Positions 16,723 to 30,559 are shown, numbered from the stretch's first letter. The stretch is 64,000 nt of DNA from Nitrosomonas sp. (GCA_016703745.1 JADJBK010000006.1:2356001-2420000), one strand, 5' to 3'. The notes: generated by a model from the sequence alone, not told the origin. Program-made: numbers and translations.

Positions 16723-16880
16723 AATTCCCCATCCTTTCTGCTAAATAGCAAAATAAGCAGTACATAATAATAAAATAGGCAGCGATGCCATCACGAAACC
16801 GGTTTGATATTGCCACAGCTTGGTATCAGTAGCAATGCAACGGTTAATCAACAGACAGTTTTTTGAAAAAAAGGTGCGCG

Positions 16881-17591
16881 ATGAATAACACTATATCCAC
16901 TCTCCTGATTACTGGCGCCAATCGCGGCATTGGACTGGAATTTGTCACACAATATGCAGCAGATAACTGGCGCATTATTGCATGCTGCCGGCAACCCGAT
17001 CATGCAGAATCACTCCGAACACTCAAGAATATTCATGGAGATCGGTTACTCGTTCACGAACTCGATTTGTCTGATTTTATGGCAATTGATCGGTTGGCTG
17101 ACACTCTTCGCGGGGAAACCATCGATCTGATCATCAATAATGCCGGAGTATATCCTCCCGCACAACAAGGTGAGTTTGGTCACATCAATTATGATGCCTG
17201 GCTGGAGACCTTGCGTATCAACACACTGGCACCATTAAAAATGGCGGAGTCGTTTGTGACGCAGCTGGAACGGAGCAGGCTGAAGACATTTGCAATTATT
17301 ACCAGCAAAATGGGCAGTATTGCCGATAACGGACGAGGCGGCAGTTATCCCTATCGTACCAGCAAGGCTGCGGTAAATATGGTTGCCAAAAGCCTGGCAA
17401 TTGATCTTGCCCGGCAGTATATTACGACTATTCTGTTGCATCCTGGCTGGGTGCAAACGCGCATGGGTGGTCCCGGTGCCCTCATCTCTACACAACAGAG
17501 CGTGGCTGGCATGCGAGCGGTGTTAAATCGGATAACACCTGGCGATTCTGGTAAATTTTTTGCCTATGATGGGCAATTAATCCCCTGGTAA
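16881..17591 (+). CDS. short-chain dehydrogenase/reductase (C-factor-like)
   Basis: 236 residues of classical SDR: TGANRGIG cofactor loop at 11-18, NNAG at about 86, catalytic Ser in ITSKMGS and YRTSK as the YxxxK motif near 155. NAD(P)-dependent oxidoreductase; substrate not predictable. The ATG at 16881 is chosen because AAAGGTG lies eight bases ahead, whereas the TTG at 16863 has no site. It is divergent from the lipid operon and ends just before queG, which converges on it. Confidence 0.85.
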   Translation: MNNTISTLLITGANRGIGLEFVTQYAADNWRIIACCRQPDHAESLRTLKNIHGDRLLVHELDLSDFMAIDRLADTLRGETIDLIINNAGVYPPAQQGEFGHINYDAWLETLRINTLAPLKMAESFVTQLERSRLKTFAIITSKMGSIADNGRGGSYPYRTSKAAVNMVAKSLAIDLARQYITTILLHPGWVQTRMGGPGALISTQQSVAGMRAVLNRITPGDSGKFFAYDGQLIPW

Positions 17592-17604
17592 AAAGACACG
17601 AGCT

Positions 17605-18714
17605 TTATTCTGTGCTGCCGTGTCTTGCAAGCGCCCATTGCACGTGCTCGCGTACCAGCGGTGAAGTGTCATTGCTACGGGTTTTCAGTGCTGTGATTAT
17701 TTCTGGCGAGGTGGGTGCATTTCCCAATCCAACAGCCAGATTACGCAGCCATCGCTCATGGCCGATACGTCGTATGGGGCTGCCAGCAAGCTTGTCTTCA
17801 AATTCGGATTGTGACCAGGCGAACAAATCGATCAGTGTGATGTCGTCCAGGCCATGACGCACTGTAAAATCCTCCTCTTCGGTTAATCTGGAAAATTTAT
17901 TCCAGGGACAAATCAGCTGGCAATCATCGCACCCATAGACGCGATTGCCGATCAAGGGACGCATGTCCTCTGGAATGCTGCCTTTCAGCTCGATAGTCAG
18001 GTAAGAAATGCAACGTCTGGCGTCCAGATGATATGGTGCGATAATCGCTTGTGTTGGGCAGATGTCGATGCAACGCGTACAGCTGCCACAATAATTCGGC
18101 ATTGGCTGATCCACCGGCAAGGGCAGATCGGTATAAATCTCACCGAGAAAGAAGAAGGAACCTGCCTCACGCGTCAAGAGCAATGTATGCTTACCCCGCC
18201 AACCCAGGCCACTACGACTGGCCCACTCGACCTCCATTACCGGAGCGCTGTCGCTGAAGACGCGGTAGCCGAATTCTCCCACCTGTGCATGAATGCGATC
18301 TGCCAGCTTCTGTAATCGGGCACGCACAACCTTGTGATAATCACGGCCTAGTGCGTAGCGGGAAATGAACGCCCTTTGCCCGTTCCTGATCGCATGCCAG
18401 CTATTTTCCATTTCGACGGGCTTGTTGTTCATGCGTACCGAAATCACACGTAGCGTACCGGGCACCAACTCGGCAGGGCGAGTACGCTTGATGCCGTGTT
18501 TTGCCATATAATCCATCTCGCCATGGTAGTCAGCTTCGAGCCATGCATTCAGTCCGCTCTCGCTGGCGGTCGTATCGGTGCAGGCATCGCTGATATGTAG
18601 ATCCTGAAAACCCAGCGTGCGCGCCCAATCCTTGATCTGGCTCGCAAGCTGGTGCCAGTCCTGTGTTTGCTGTGTATGTTTATCCGGAGTCGATTTTTGC
18701 ATAACGAGCATCAT
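17605..18714 (-). CDS. queG: epoxyqueuosine reductase
   Basis: Last step of queuosine synthesis in tRNA: cobalamin-dependent reduction of epoxyqueuosine. 369 residues. The DUF1730 N-terminal domain is followed by two 4Fe-4S clusters (CGSCTRCIDICP at about 209-220; CDDCQLICPW at about 259-268) and a HEAT-like C-terminus. Several in-frame ATGs (18714, 18711, 18702) could start it; all overlap or abut the divergent tsaE start. Confidence 0.96.
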   Translation of the reverse strand: MMLVMQKSTPDKHTQQTQDWHQLASQIKDWARTLGFQDLHISDACTDTTASESGLNAWLEADYHGEMDYMAKHGIKRTRPAELVPGTLRVISVRMNNKPVEMENSWHAIRNGQRAFISRYALGRDYHKVVRARLQKLADRIHAQVGEFGYRVFSDSAPVMEVEWASRSGLGWRGKHTLLLTREAGSFFFLGEIYTDLPLPVDQPMPNYCGSCTRCIDICPTQAIIAPYHLDARRCISYLTIELKGSIPEDMRPLIGNRVYGCDDCQLICPWNKFSRLTEEEDFTVRHGLDDITLIDLFAWSQSEFEDKLAGSPIRRIGHERWLRNLAVGLGNAPTSPEIITALKTRSNDTSPLVREHVQWALARHGSTE

Positions 18715-19203
18715 ACCGAAACCAGCCCTGTCTCACCAAGCTACGTCACGCTGGCAGACAATGATGCGACCCTGTTGCTTGGTGCGCAACTGGCTCCTTT
18801 TCTGCGGGGTGGGCTGACTGTGTTTCTGCATGGCGAGTTGGGTGCCGGCAAAACCACACTGGTGCGCGGCATGCTGAGGGGGCTGGGTTACCCAGGAAAA
18901 GTCAAAAGTCCCACGTACAATTTGGTTGAAATCTATAAAATTTCTAGGTTATACTTGTATCATTTTGATTTCTATAGATTCAATGACCCTGGTGAGTGGG
19001 AAGATGCAGGCTTGCGGGAATATTTCAATCCGGATTCGATTTGTTTGATTGAATGGCCTGAGAAGGCTGTTGGACTTCTGTATACGCCTGATCTTGACAT
19101 TACACTCGATTACGCCAGCCACGGAAGAATGGTGACAATCAGGGCAAATACGGAGGTGGGGATACAATGCATGCAACAATGGCAAAACCTGGGAGTTTCC
19201 TGA
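18697..19203 (+). CDS. tsaE: tRNA threonylcarbamoyladenosine biosynthesis ATPase TsaE
   Basis: About 168 residues. Walker A GELGAGKTTLVRG at about 45-57; KSPTYNLVEIY, HFDFYRF and IEWPEKA are TsaE signatures. It works with TsaB and TsaD in making t6A37 of ANN-decoding tRNAs. I prefer the TTG at 18697, which has CGGAG about eight bases before it and gives a normal length. An ATG at 18652 would add 15 residues within queG. The 3' end overlaps amiC by 37 bases. Confidence 0.92.
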   Translation: MHNEHHTETSPVSPSYVTLADNDATLLLGAQLAPFLRGGLTVFLHGELGAGKTTLVRGMLRGLGYPGKVKSPTYNLVEIYKISRLYLYHFDFYRFNDPGEWEDAGLREYFNPDSICLIEWPEKAVGLLYTPDLDITLDYASHGRMVTIRANTEVGIQCMQQWQNLGVS

Positions 19204-20498
19204 GCAGAGTCGGTCATCATGTACAGATTGGCAACGGATTGCTATTTTTTTGTCTGATTGCAGTACTGTTTGCTTTATTCGCCAGAGAGGTCGCAGCCAA
19301 TAATATAATCAAAGCTGCACGGTATTATGCCGGTCCAGAACACACACGCATTACGCTGGAGTCTGTTCAGCCTATCAGCTTCTCGATCAATTTGCAGGAC
19401 TCTCCCCAGGCCATTATTCTTGATCTGGAAAATGTCGGTTTGTATTCTTCACTGGAGGCATTACGTTCAAAAGTTCATGTGCGTGACCGTCTGGTCAAAT
19501 CTTTGCATATTGAGCGCGTCAGCCAAGCCATAACCCGGCTGAAAATTACATTAAAAGTAAGCGTGGTTCCCAGAACCTTCACTCTTGAACCAGCGGATCA
19601 ATTTGTACATAGGTTGGTGCTGGATCTGTTTCCTCCCGATCTGGCCGCAGAAAATAAAAATACTGTGGACGACCCTATTCTGGCCTTGCTGCGAGAAAAA
19701 AAGCCAGGTGCTTTCTCTGCAAGGAAGTCTGTCGCTACTCCCATGCTGACTGCAGCAATCAATCGTAAGCCTGATAAAAGACGGCCATTCATTATTGCCA
19801 TCGATGCCGGGCATGGCGGCAAGGATCCGGGTGCGATAGGTGATCATGGTACTCAGGAAAAACACATCACTCTAGCTATCGCCAGAAAACTCAAAGCCAA
19901 ACTGGATAAAGAGCCTAACCTGCGTGCCGTCCTGATTCGTGATGGCGATGAATTTTTGTCTCTGGCGGATCGTCGTGCCAAGGCAAGGAGGGCGAATGCC
20001 GATCTGTTTGTCTCCATTCATGCCGATGCTGCACCACGCAAACAGGCGCATGGTTCTTCTGTTTATGCGCTATCTGAGAGCAGTGCTACTTCGACAACTG
20101 CCAGCTGGCTGGCAAAAAAAGAAAATGATGCCGACCTGATGGGAGGGATTACGTTGGATAACCGAAATCTTTATTTAAAGCAGACTTTGCTGGATCTTTC
20201 GATGAAAGCCACGATTGATGAAAGCATCCGTCTGGCCACTAACGTGTTGTCCGAAATCGGCACAGTAAATCATCTGCACAAAAAACAAGTCGAGCAGGCA
20301 GGCTTTGCCGTCCTGAAATCACCCGATATTCCCTCTATTCTTATTGAAACTGCTTTTATTAGTAATAAAGCCGAAGAGAAAAAGCTGGGTAGTGAGCAAT
20401 ATCAGCATCAACTGACCGATGCCATAATATCGGGACTCAAGCGGCATCTCATGGATCGGCCCTGGCAAACCCGTACGGAACTTGCTGGCGCTCAATAA
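19167..20498 (+). CDS. amiC: N-acetylmuramoyl-L-alanine amidase
   Basis: Periplasmic cell-separation hydrolase that cuts the amide between peptidoglycan glycan and stem peptide. 443 residues: N-terminal membrane/signal segment (about 20-44), AMIN domain (about 48-150) for septal targeting, and Amidase_3 domain (about 212-435). The zinc ligands are His in DAGHGGKDPG, Glu in GTQEKH and His in SIHADA, with the catalytic Glu in ILIETAF. tsaE-amiC overlap indicates co-transcription. Confidence 0.93.
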   Translation: MHATMAKPGSFLSRVGHHVQIGNGLLFFCLIAVLFALFAREVAANNIIKAARYYAGPEHTRITLESVQPISFSINLQDSPQAIILDLENVGLYSSLEALRSKVHVRDRLVKSLHIERVSQAITRLKITLKVSVVPRTFTLEPADQFVHRLVLDLFPPDLAAENKNTVDDPILALLREKKPGAFSARKSVATPMLTAAINRKPDKRRPFIIAIDAGHGGKDPGAIGDHGTQEKHITLAIARKLKAKLDKEPNLRAVLIRDGDEFLSLADRRAKARRANADLFVSIHADAAPRKQAHGSSVYALSESSATSTTASWLAKKENDADLMGGITLDNRNLYLKQTLLDLSMKATIDESIRLATNVLSEIGTVNHLHKKQVEQAGFAVLKSPDIPSILIETAFISNKAEEKKLGSEQYQHQLTDAIISGLKRHLMDRPWQTRTELAGAQ

Positions 20499-20632
20499 AC
20501 ACTGCGCTGCCAATTACATGGGGTGAAATTTAATAACCAGCGCTTAAGATCGCTGTCAAACAATAGCTGTTGAGGCTGATTTCTGGATCCGCCTGGCTTG
20601 TTCTATCAGAACGTGGGTTTGGTGAAGCAAGA

Positions 20633-20656
20633 CCGAAGATCCGAAGATCCGAAGAT
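20633..20656 (+). repeat. three tandem CCGAAGAT units
   Basis: An 8-base unit repeated three times without change in the non-coding DNA after amiC. No function evident. Confidence 0.7.
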
Positions 20657-20681
20657 CATATGCCAGGCTAGAAAGTTATAA

Positions 20682-21200
20682 ACTGCGGGCTAAAGCCAGT
20701 AGTTTAGAGTTACGGGCTGAAGTCTGGATATGCGTTGACTGAATGATACGTATTGTTAGCAATTCTCCGGGCATTGCTTGCTCATCTCTTCTGCCATCTG
20801 GCCTGCTGTCGTGTAGAAATACCATCGTACCCAAAAATATCTTCCCCGGTACTTCTACTTGAGATGGGCAAGTTCTTCAAACAGGTAGCTCGATGTTTTT
20901 CCTTTTATCCGTTTCATGATCTCGCTCAGAGTGATTTCTGGCGAAAAACTCATCAGTATATGCGCATGATCTTTGCGCACTATGTCTTGTGCAGTCTTGA
21001 TCTCAAACGCTTCGCATGTCTGACGAGCCAACTCTCGAACACGTTTCGCCACCTCTCCCTTCGGAATTTCGTATAGATACTTCGTTACTTATACGGGCTG
21101 GTCCCTAATCTGGTAAATCGTTTGATTTCTGTATCTGCAATCTATGCGACACCTCTTGCGTGGCATATTCTCGCAGCTAAAGCCGGTAGTTTTAACCTGA
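20682..21200 (-). mobile_element. IS200/IS605-type remnant with end hairpins
   Basis: Bounded by two similar imperfect palindromes (AAACT..GGGCTAAAGCC..AGTTT near 20683-20708 and GCAGCTAAAGCCGGTAGTTTT near 21175-21195). These look like the subterminal hairpins that IS200/IS605 elements use instead of inverted repeats. A broken tnpA lies between them. Confidence 0.6.
20755..21110 (-). pseudogene. tnpA: IS200-type TnpA transposase, broken
   Basis: Reads KYLYEIPKGEVAKRVRELAR, then ...VRKDHAHILMSFSPE with the HxH-type metal site, then IMKRIKGKTSSYLFEELAHLK. A TAG follows, after which the frame continues as KYRGRYFWVRWYFYTTAG. The 5' end is missing, and the Tyr nucleophile region after AEEMSKQ is degraded. 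Confidence 0.75.
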
Positions 21201-21309
21201 TGATAGAGGTCATCATCAAATGATGGCAAATACTTTCAAAATATTATTTATTAAAATTAATGAGTTAAAAGTTTTTTTGATAAATATGGCAAATCATTGC
21301 CAATATTCG
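21201..21309. other. AT-rich leader upstream of the rRNA promoter
   Basis: No gene. The AT-rich tracts just upstream of the -35 box could act as an UP element. Confidence 0.35.
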
Positions 21310-21337
21310 TTGACGTGCAGTAATTACTCTGTATAAT
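21310..21337 (+). promoter_or_regulatory. rRNA operon promoter
   Basis: TTGACG, a 16-base spacer, and TATAAT, followed by a GC-containing stretch and a leader of about 170 bases. The leader carries a boxA-like TTCTTTAAAAAAAT segment around 21379-21393. Confidence 0.8.
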
Positions 21338-21515
21338 TCGCATCTCTAACGCAGCGAGGCAAACACTTCAAAGCGATGTTCTTTAAAAAAATAACCAATA
21401 ATTGTGGGCGCTTAGCGATACAAAAAAGTTTGCAGTAATGCAAAAAAAATGTAGAGATAAGTGTCAACGCAAGTCAATTTAGAAGATAAATCTTCTTGCG
21501 AAGATAAGCAAGATT

Positions 21516-23056
<1,541 letters not shown>

Positions 23057-23145
23057 ATATTAGTATCGTTAAGCGTTCACACTTATTGGTTATTAAAACT
23101 AGCAAACAAGTTATTGGTTTATGTGGTAATCAACGCGGCCCTGAC

Positions 23146-23222
<77 letters not shown>

Positions 23223-23224
23223 TA

Positions 23225-23300
23225 GGGGGTGTAGCTCAGCTGGGAGAGCACCTGCTTTGCAAGCAGGGGGTCATCGGTTCGATCCCGTTCACCTCCACCA
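23225..23300 (+). tRNA. tRNA-Ala (TGC)
   Basis: 76-base cloverleaf two bases after tRNA-Ile; anticodon loop TTTGCAA, CCA encoded. Confidence 0.98.
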
Positions 23301-23471
23301 ATTAAACATGGAGTCAGGTTCTAGATTAAATCAAAAATCAAGTTTGCTGGTAGCGTTCTTTAAAAAATAGAAAGTAATTTGGGTTCGATTGTATTCTAAT
23401 ATGAATATTTATATATAGATTATATAAAATTGAATCGTATTATCTAATAATATGGAATTTTCAAGATTATA

Positions 23472-26486
<3,015 letters not shown>

Positions 26487-26540
26487 CTATAATCTTGAGA
26501 ATTCAAATTACTTTACTAATTTATATGTAGTTACAGTTTT

Positions 26541-26656
26541 TGCTTGGCGGCCATAGCGCTTTGGAACCACCTTTTCCCATCCCGAACAGAGAAGTGAAAC
26601 GAAGCAGCGCCGATGATAGTGTGTATACGCATGTGAAAGTAGGACACCGCCAAGCA
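26541..26656 (+). rRNA. rrf: 5S ribosomal RNA
   Basis: About 116 bases with self-complementary ends TGCTTGGCGG/CCGCCAAGCA and the conserved CCATCCCGAACAGAGAAGTG loop region. Confidence 0.96.
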
Positions 26657-26670
26657 CCCTAAATGATTAA

Positions 26671-26705
26671 GCATCCAAAATTTATAATTTTGGATGCTTT
26701 TTTTG
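26671..26705 (+). terminator. rRNA operon terminator
   Basis: Perfect GCATCCAAAAT/ATTTTGGATGC stem followed by a run of seven T, 14 bases after 5S. Confidence 0.92.
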
Positions 26706-26838
26706 TTTGCCCGGAGATGGAACTAAGCTGTGTGAGGGTGACCGAGCGTGGAACATAAACCGCGAGCCGATGAATAAGAGCCGGATAAACGACACTACCG
26801 AGCAGTGCAGTGATGTCAACACTTTTCTGGACACAAAG

Positions 26839-27035
26839 TTAAGCGGTATTTTGCTGCAATTCGAAGTCAACGGGTGATATATATCCATTAGCTGAATGCA
26901 ATCGCTCCCGGTTGTAAAACACTTCGATATATTCAAACACAGCCTGTTTAGCTTCTTCTCGGGAATGAAACGTTTGATGATGGATTAATTCGGTTTTTAT
27001 AAGGCATGGAAGAAGCTTTCCGACACGGCGTTGAC
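26839..27035 (-). pseudogene. IS3-family OrfB, C-terminal fragment with frameshift
   Basis: Encodes the end of an IS3-type integrase: KTELIHHQTFHSREEAKQ, then FEYIEVFYNRERLHS and PVDFELQQNTA, stop at 26839. The upstream AVSESFF part is in another frame, so there is an indel near 27000. The element's outer end (TGTCAACACTTTTCTGGACA) follows at about 26815. Confidence 0.8.
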
Positions 27036-27044
27036 GCTCCTATG

Positions 27045-27218
27045 TCAAGTAATTGTGGCTGCGTCTGACAAGTCAGCAAGAATAATCAGATACAGCTCAC
27101 GAACTATATAACGCTTCAGGCAACGTTGAATTTCTTTATTTAACATTCCTTGTTCTGTACGACGCATTACATAGGCTTGAGTTCTAGGCTCACTGCGCAT
27201 GCGCACCATTGCGATAGT
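27045..27218 (-). pseudogene. probable IS110-family transposase C-terminal fragment
   Basis: Reads VRMRSEPRTQAYVMRRTEQG, then LNKEIQRCLKRYIVRELY. This resembles the extreme C-terminus of IS110/IS116-type transposases, a recognition made from memory. It is bounded by an IS21 end on one side and the IS3 fragment on the other. Confidence 0.45.
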
Positions 27219-27438
27219 GTCTCGCGTCAATTATCTTGGCCGCTTTGACGACAATTATGATGGCCGGTTGAGCTTATTAGCTACTTCATGATTTTTTCTG
27301 GTTTTTCCTCCTATAACTTTCACTGTCGATTTCGATGATGGTTGCGTGATGGATGATCCGGTCGATGGCGGCAACAGTCATCATGGTGTCGGGGAAGATT
27401 TGATCCCACTGGCTAAAAGGCTGGTTTGAAGTAATGTG
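27219..27438 (-). pseudogene. IS21-family istB 3' fragment and element end
   Basis: ITSNQPFSQWDQIFPDTMMT followed by AAIDRIIHHATIIEIDSES is the C-terminal part of the IstB ATPase, with its stop at 27286. The stretch 27219-27342 is an inverted match to 1248-1370. Confidence 0.8.
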
Positions 27439-27467
27439 ACCTTGTCAAGTAAAACCGGACACCTCAG

Positions 27468-27577
27468 TTAAGCTGCTTTTATCGATTTTTCTGCTTCTGC
27501 TTCATAGCGGGTTTGGTAATGCCGCCATTGGCAACGTTCCTGCTTGAGGCTGCCAAAGAAGCTTTCCGCAACTGCAT
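27468..27577 (-). pseudogene. second IS3-family OrfB fragment
   Basis: NAVAESFFGSLKQERCQWRH followed by YQTRYEAEAEKSIKAA and a stop: the DDE-proximal part of a different IS3 OrfB, truncated at both sides. Confidence 0.7.
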
Positions 27578-27586
27578 TATTTAAAA

Positions 27587-27641
27587 TGGTGGCCAGTTTT
27601 TGAGTGACTGCCGTTTAGAATGTTTGTTTTTCAGGGGTTCC
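27587..27641 (+). mobile_element. right end of the IS5-family element (remnant)
   Basis: 55 bases closely matching 7421-7475, the right end of the intact IS, including the TTTTTCAG(A/G)GGTTCC tip. It abuts the 3' end of the hydrolase gene at 27646. Confidence 0.82.
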
Positions 27642-27645
27642 TTAA

Positions 27646-28659
27646 CTAAAAAGCGGGTTGTTTACTTCCCATCAATAAGGCGATGAATTTCTCGCGCAGC
27701 GTCTTTGACATGCTGCGGAACACACGAAACTGTGCATGCTGATCCGGCTGCGCCAGATCCATTTCGATAGCCCAGAGCGGTGCAATGCTATTTGGCAAGC
27801 TGGAATAACGGATGTCTACCAGCAAATCTTGCGTTCCTGGCTGCAAAGCCAAAAATCCGTCCGAAAAGATGCCGAAACGGTCAATATCACCAGCGAGCAC
27901 CGATTCCAAGGAATGACGATCAAGATAATCAGTTTTGATGAATTTCTCAACTGACTCACCCGGGTAAAAGGTGGGTCTTGAGAATAATCCCGTTCGCACT
28001 GCATCCACATAGAACCGGCCGTCATACTCATAAATTGAGCGCCATAGCAATAAATTTCCCAGCGTTGGTTTGACTAATAATCGCTCAATCTCGTGCTGAC
28101 GCGACTGAGCAATGGTCAATGCGGTCAGCTCTGCTCGCTGCAACTGGGTGTAGCCAATTAGCAGATAGACGCAGGCGATGATTAAACCAAAAATAGCGTG
28201 AGTCGCCGTTCTGTTTCGGTATGTGATAAAAATCGCTGCCAGCAGAATGAGTGTAAAAATTGGATCAATTACAGAAATAATATTCAAGGCCATCCGGGTT
28301 TCAATAAGTGGCCATAAAAGATGGGTGCCATAGCTCGTTAAGGCGTCTAATACGCCGCTTAAGCTGTACCCTAGCAGACAGAAGAAATATAACCGGAAAA
28401 ATACCAGGCGTTTGCGCAGAAAAGGCCACAACAAAACGGCCGCAATTAGTGCGCCAAAAGGTATGAAAAACAATGAGTGTGTGAAATGACGGTGAAACTC
28501 GATTGTCAGTAATGGATCCTGATCAGATTGAATCAGAATATCTGCATCAGCGACCATGCCGGCAAAAAAACCGATTCCCGTTGCCAAACGGATTTCGTGT
28601 TTTTGTGCGCGGGTAACGGCGAGATTTGCGCCCAGCAAGCCCTGTGTGAGAAGATCCAT
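27646..28659 (-). CDS. YdjM/DUF457-type membrane-bound metal-dependent hydrolase
   Basis: 337 residues. The N-terminal part has the family pattern MDLLTQGLLGANLA, then DADILIQ and HRHFTHSLFFIPFG with His/Asp metal ligands between membrane helices. A periplasmic or cytosolic C-terminal domain follows. Activity in the family is inferred, not proven. The ATG at 28659 is used, since upstream starts lie inside the homospermidine synthase gene. The stop codon is four bases from an IS5 end, so the original C-terminus may have been trimmed. Confidence 0.82.
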   Translation of the reverse strand: MDLLTQGLLGANLAVTRAQKHEIRLATGIGFFAGMVADADILIQSDQDPLLTIEFHRHFTHSLFFIPFGALIAAVLLWPFLRKRLVFFRLYFFCLLGYSLSGVLDALTSYGTHLLWPLIETRMALNIISVIDPIFTLILLAAIFITYRNRTATHAIFGLIIACVYLLIGYTQLQRAELTALTIAQSRQHEIERLLVKPTLGNLLLWRSIYEYDGRFYVDAVRTGLFSRPTFYPGESVEKFIKTDYLDRHSLESVLAGDIDRFGIFSDGFLALQPGTQDLLVDIRYSSLPNSIAPLWAIEMDLAQPDQHAQFRVFRSMSKTLREKFIALLMGSKQPAF

Positions 28660-28690
28660 GTTGTTTATGAGAGACCTGAGAGTATTAAAT

Positions 28691-30109
28691 TTAAACGACT
28701 CGGAAGTTTTTGAACTGCCATGGGTCGGTTGTATCCAAGTGAGCATCATACAAAGCCAGATTATTTCGCAATGGAGTCCAGTTGCTATACTGCCCTGTTA
28801 TATCGCCAAGATAGGGCGAAGCTATTTGTAGAACACGTTTAAAATCCATTTCTTCCGGTTCGACGATACCTGCTTGTGGATTCTCGATTGCCCATACCAT
28901 TCCACCGAGCACTCCGGCGGCCACTTGCAGGCTGGTGGCGTTATTGTAGGGCGCAAGATCCCGTGCTTCCTCGATCGATAAAATTGATCCATACCAGTAT
29001 AGTCCCTTGGCGTGCCCCATCAATGCCATTCCCAGAGCATCGGAACCGGAATCAATGTCATTCATCAGCAGGCGTTTGGTCTCCTGTTGCTTGAAATTCC
29101 GGCCACTCAGCTCGTGAATAGACAGAACGGTTGCATCAGATGGATGATACGCATAATAGACGGTGGGGCGGTATTCAAGTTCTTCGTTGGTCTTGACGGT
29201 TAAGTAGTCAGCAATGGCAATCGACTCGGCATGCGTTATTAGAAATCCTTGATAGGCGCCAGTCAGCGGATTCCATCCTCTGACTGAAGTACGTGTTCCT
29301 GGGCGACGTAGATAAATGGCGGCATCGCAACCATAATCATGATGGCTGGCATCAAGCGGTTCAGTTTTTTCATGGCTGCCCCAACCCAGTTCGGCGGGTT
29401 GCAGTCCTTCGCCAATGAAACCATCGATTGACCAAGTATTGACGAATTCGTTGACCCGCTTGAATGGTTTGGCAGTTTGTGTGTCACGCTCCGCACACTG
29501 GATGACTTTAATGCTCAGTTTCTGTGCGAGTGCTGCCCATGATTCGCGTGTTTGTGGCAGGACAAAGTCAATGCCGGTATCACGGGCAATATTTACCAAT
29601 GCCTGTTTGGTAAAGTGAGAAACCAATCCAGGGTTGGCGCCATGACAAAGTACCGCTGTGGGTCCGCTGCCGAGCCGTTCACGCAGATTTAGCGATTGCT
29701 CGCGCGCATTATAATTGGAGCGAGCCGATAGCGACAGGGTGGTGTCGGTGTAGCCACCTTGCCAAGGTTCGAGGCAGGCATCCAGATAAAGGAGGTTGCG
29801 CTGATGACAATACTCGATCAGCGCCAAACTGGAGACATTGACGGATAAATTGAGCAGATAATCTCCTGGAGCCAGATTCTCATCCAGAATCTGTTGAAAA
29901 TTTTGTGGCGTAAGCGGGCAAACCGTAAACGAGACATGTGCTTTCTCGGCTTGGATCTGCCCCTCTGTATCAGCTGTAATAATACGGATTTGTGCGGGCG
30001 ATATGTCTATATGCCGGAGAATCAGAGGTAACACACCCTGTCCAACGCATCCAAATCCGATAAAAATAATCTTGTTCTCAAATTTTACAAATTTTTTATA
30101 ATTTCCCAT
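28691..30109 (-). CDS. hss: homospermidine synthase
   Basis: 472 residues. NAD-dependent enzyme that makes sym-homospermidine from putrescine (or putrescine and spermidine). Rossmann loop IIFIGFGCVGQGVLPL at about 14-29, then LNLSVNVSSLALIEYC and LCHGANPGLVSHFTKQAL, which are typical of bacterial HSS. Length matches the family. The hydrolase gene follows 31 bases downstream on the same strand. Confidence 0.93.
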   Translation of the reverse strand: MGNYKKFVKFENKIIFIGFGCVGQGVLPLILRHIDISPAQIRIITADTEGQIQAEKAHVSFTVCPLTPQNFQQILDENLAPGDYLLNLSVNVSSLALIEYCHQRNLLYLDACLEPWQGGYTDTTLSLSARSNYNAREQSLNLRERLGSGPTAVLCHGANPGLVSHFTKQALVNIARDTGIDFVLPQTRESWAALAQKLSIKVIQCAERDTQTAKPFKRVNEFVNTWSIDGFIGEGLQPAELGWGSHEKTEPLDASHHDYGCDAAIYLRRPGTRTSVRGWNPLTGAYQGFLITHAESIAIADYLTVKTNEELEYRPTVYYAYHPSDATVLSIHELSGRNFKQQETKRLLMNDIDSGSDALGMALMGHAKGLYWYGSILSIEEARDLAPYNNATSLQVAAGVLGGMVWAIENPQAGIVEPEEMDFKRVLQIASPYLGDITGQYSNWTPLRNNLALYDAHLDTTDPWQFKNFRVV

Positions 30110-30361
30110 GTGAAGCTATCTCCTATGAAACAATTTTGTAGCTAATCTATAATAGTGCAGCTGGATTCGATACCGGCAGGACTCTTTTTGTATAAATACA
30201 AATATAAGTGAGACAGGAGCACGATATGATCGGTCGAGAACGAGTGGCGACATGATCAGCAGCATTAGCATTAAGTTAATTTAATGATTTTAAATGAGAA
30301 TAAATTATATTCCTCAGCCCTTCAGATTGATATTATTAACTTTTTGAGTAAATTGAACAGT

Positions 30362-30559
30362 ATGGAACTCTACGAATCCGAGCACACCAAGTTTATGCGT
30401 GAGCTTTTTGCAAAGCATCCTGAGTGGATAGAAAAACAGAAAGAAGCACGCGCACTCTGGTGGGACAAAAAGGTTGACCAGAAAGCACAGCAGGCACTTA
30501 AGGAGGCTAAAGTGGCGCCCAGGAGCTACGCCTATTTTGACTGGTTTGAAAAAGATTAA
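30362..30559 (+). CDS. DUF3460 family protein
   Basis: 65 residues: MELYESEHTKFMRELFAKHP then EARALWWDK and a Tyr-rich end. This is the pattern of the small beta-proteobacterial DUF3460 family, of unknown function. The ATG at 30362 fits the family start; an in-frame ATG at 30284 would add an unrelated AT-rich leader. Confidence 0.75.
   Translation: MELYESEHTKFMRELFAKHPEWIEKQKEARALWWDKKVDQKAQQALKEAKVAPRSYAYFDWFEKD

Noticed and set aside
20633..20656. Iteron-like replication origin from the three 8-base repeats.
   Set aside because: Only three short units, no rep or dnaA gene and no DnaA-box cluster nearby.
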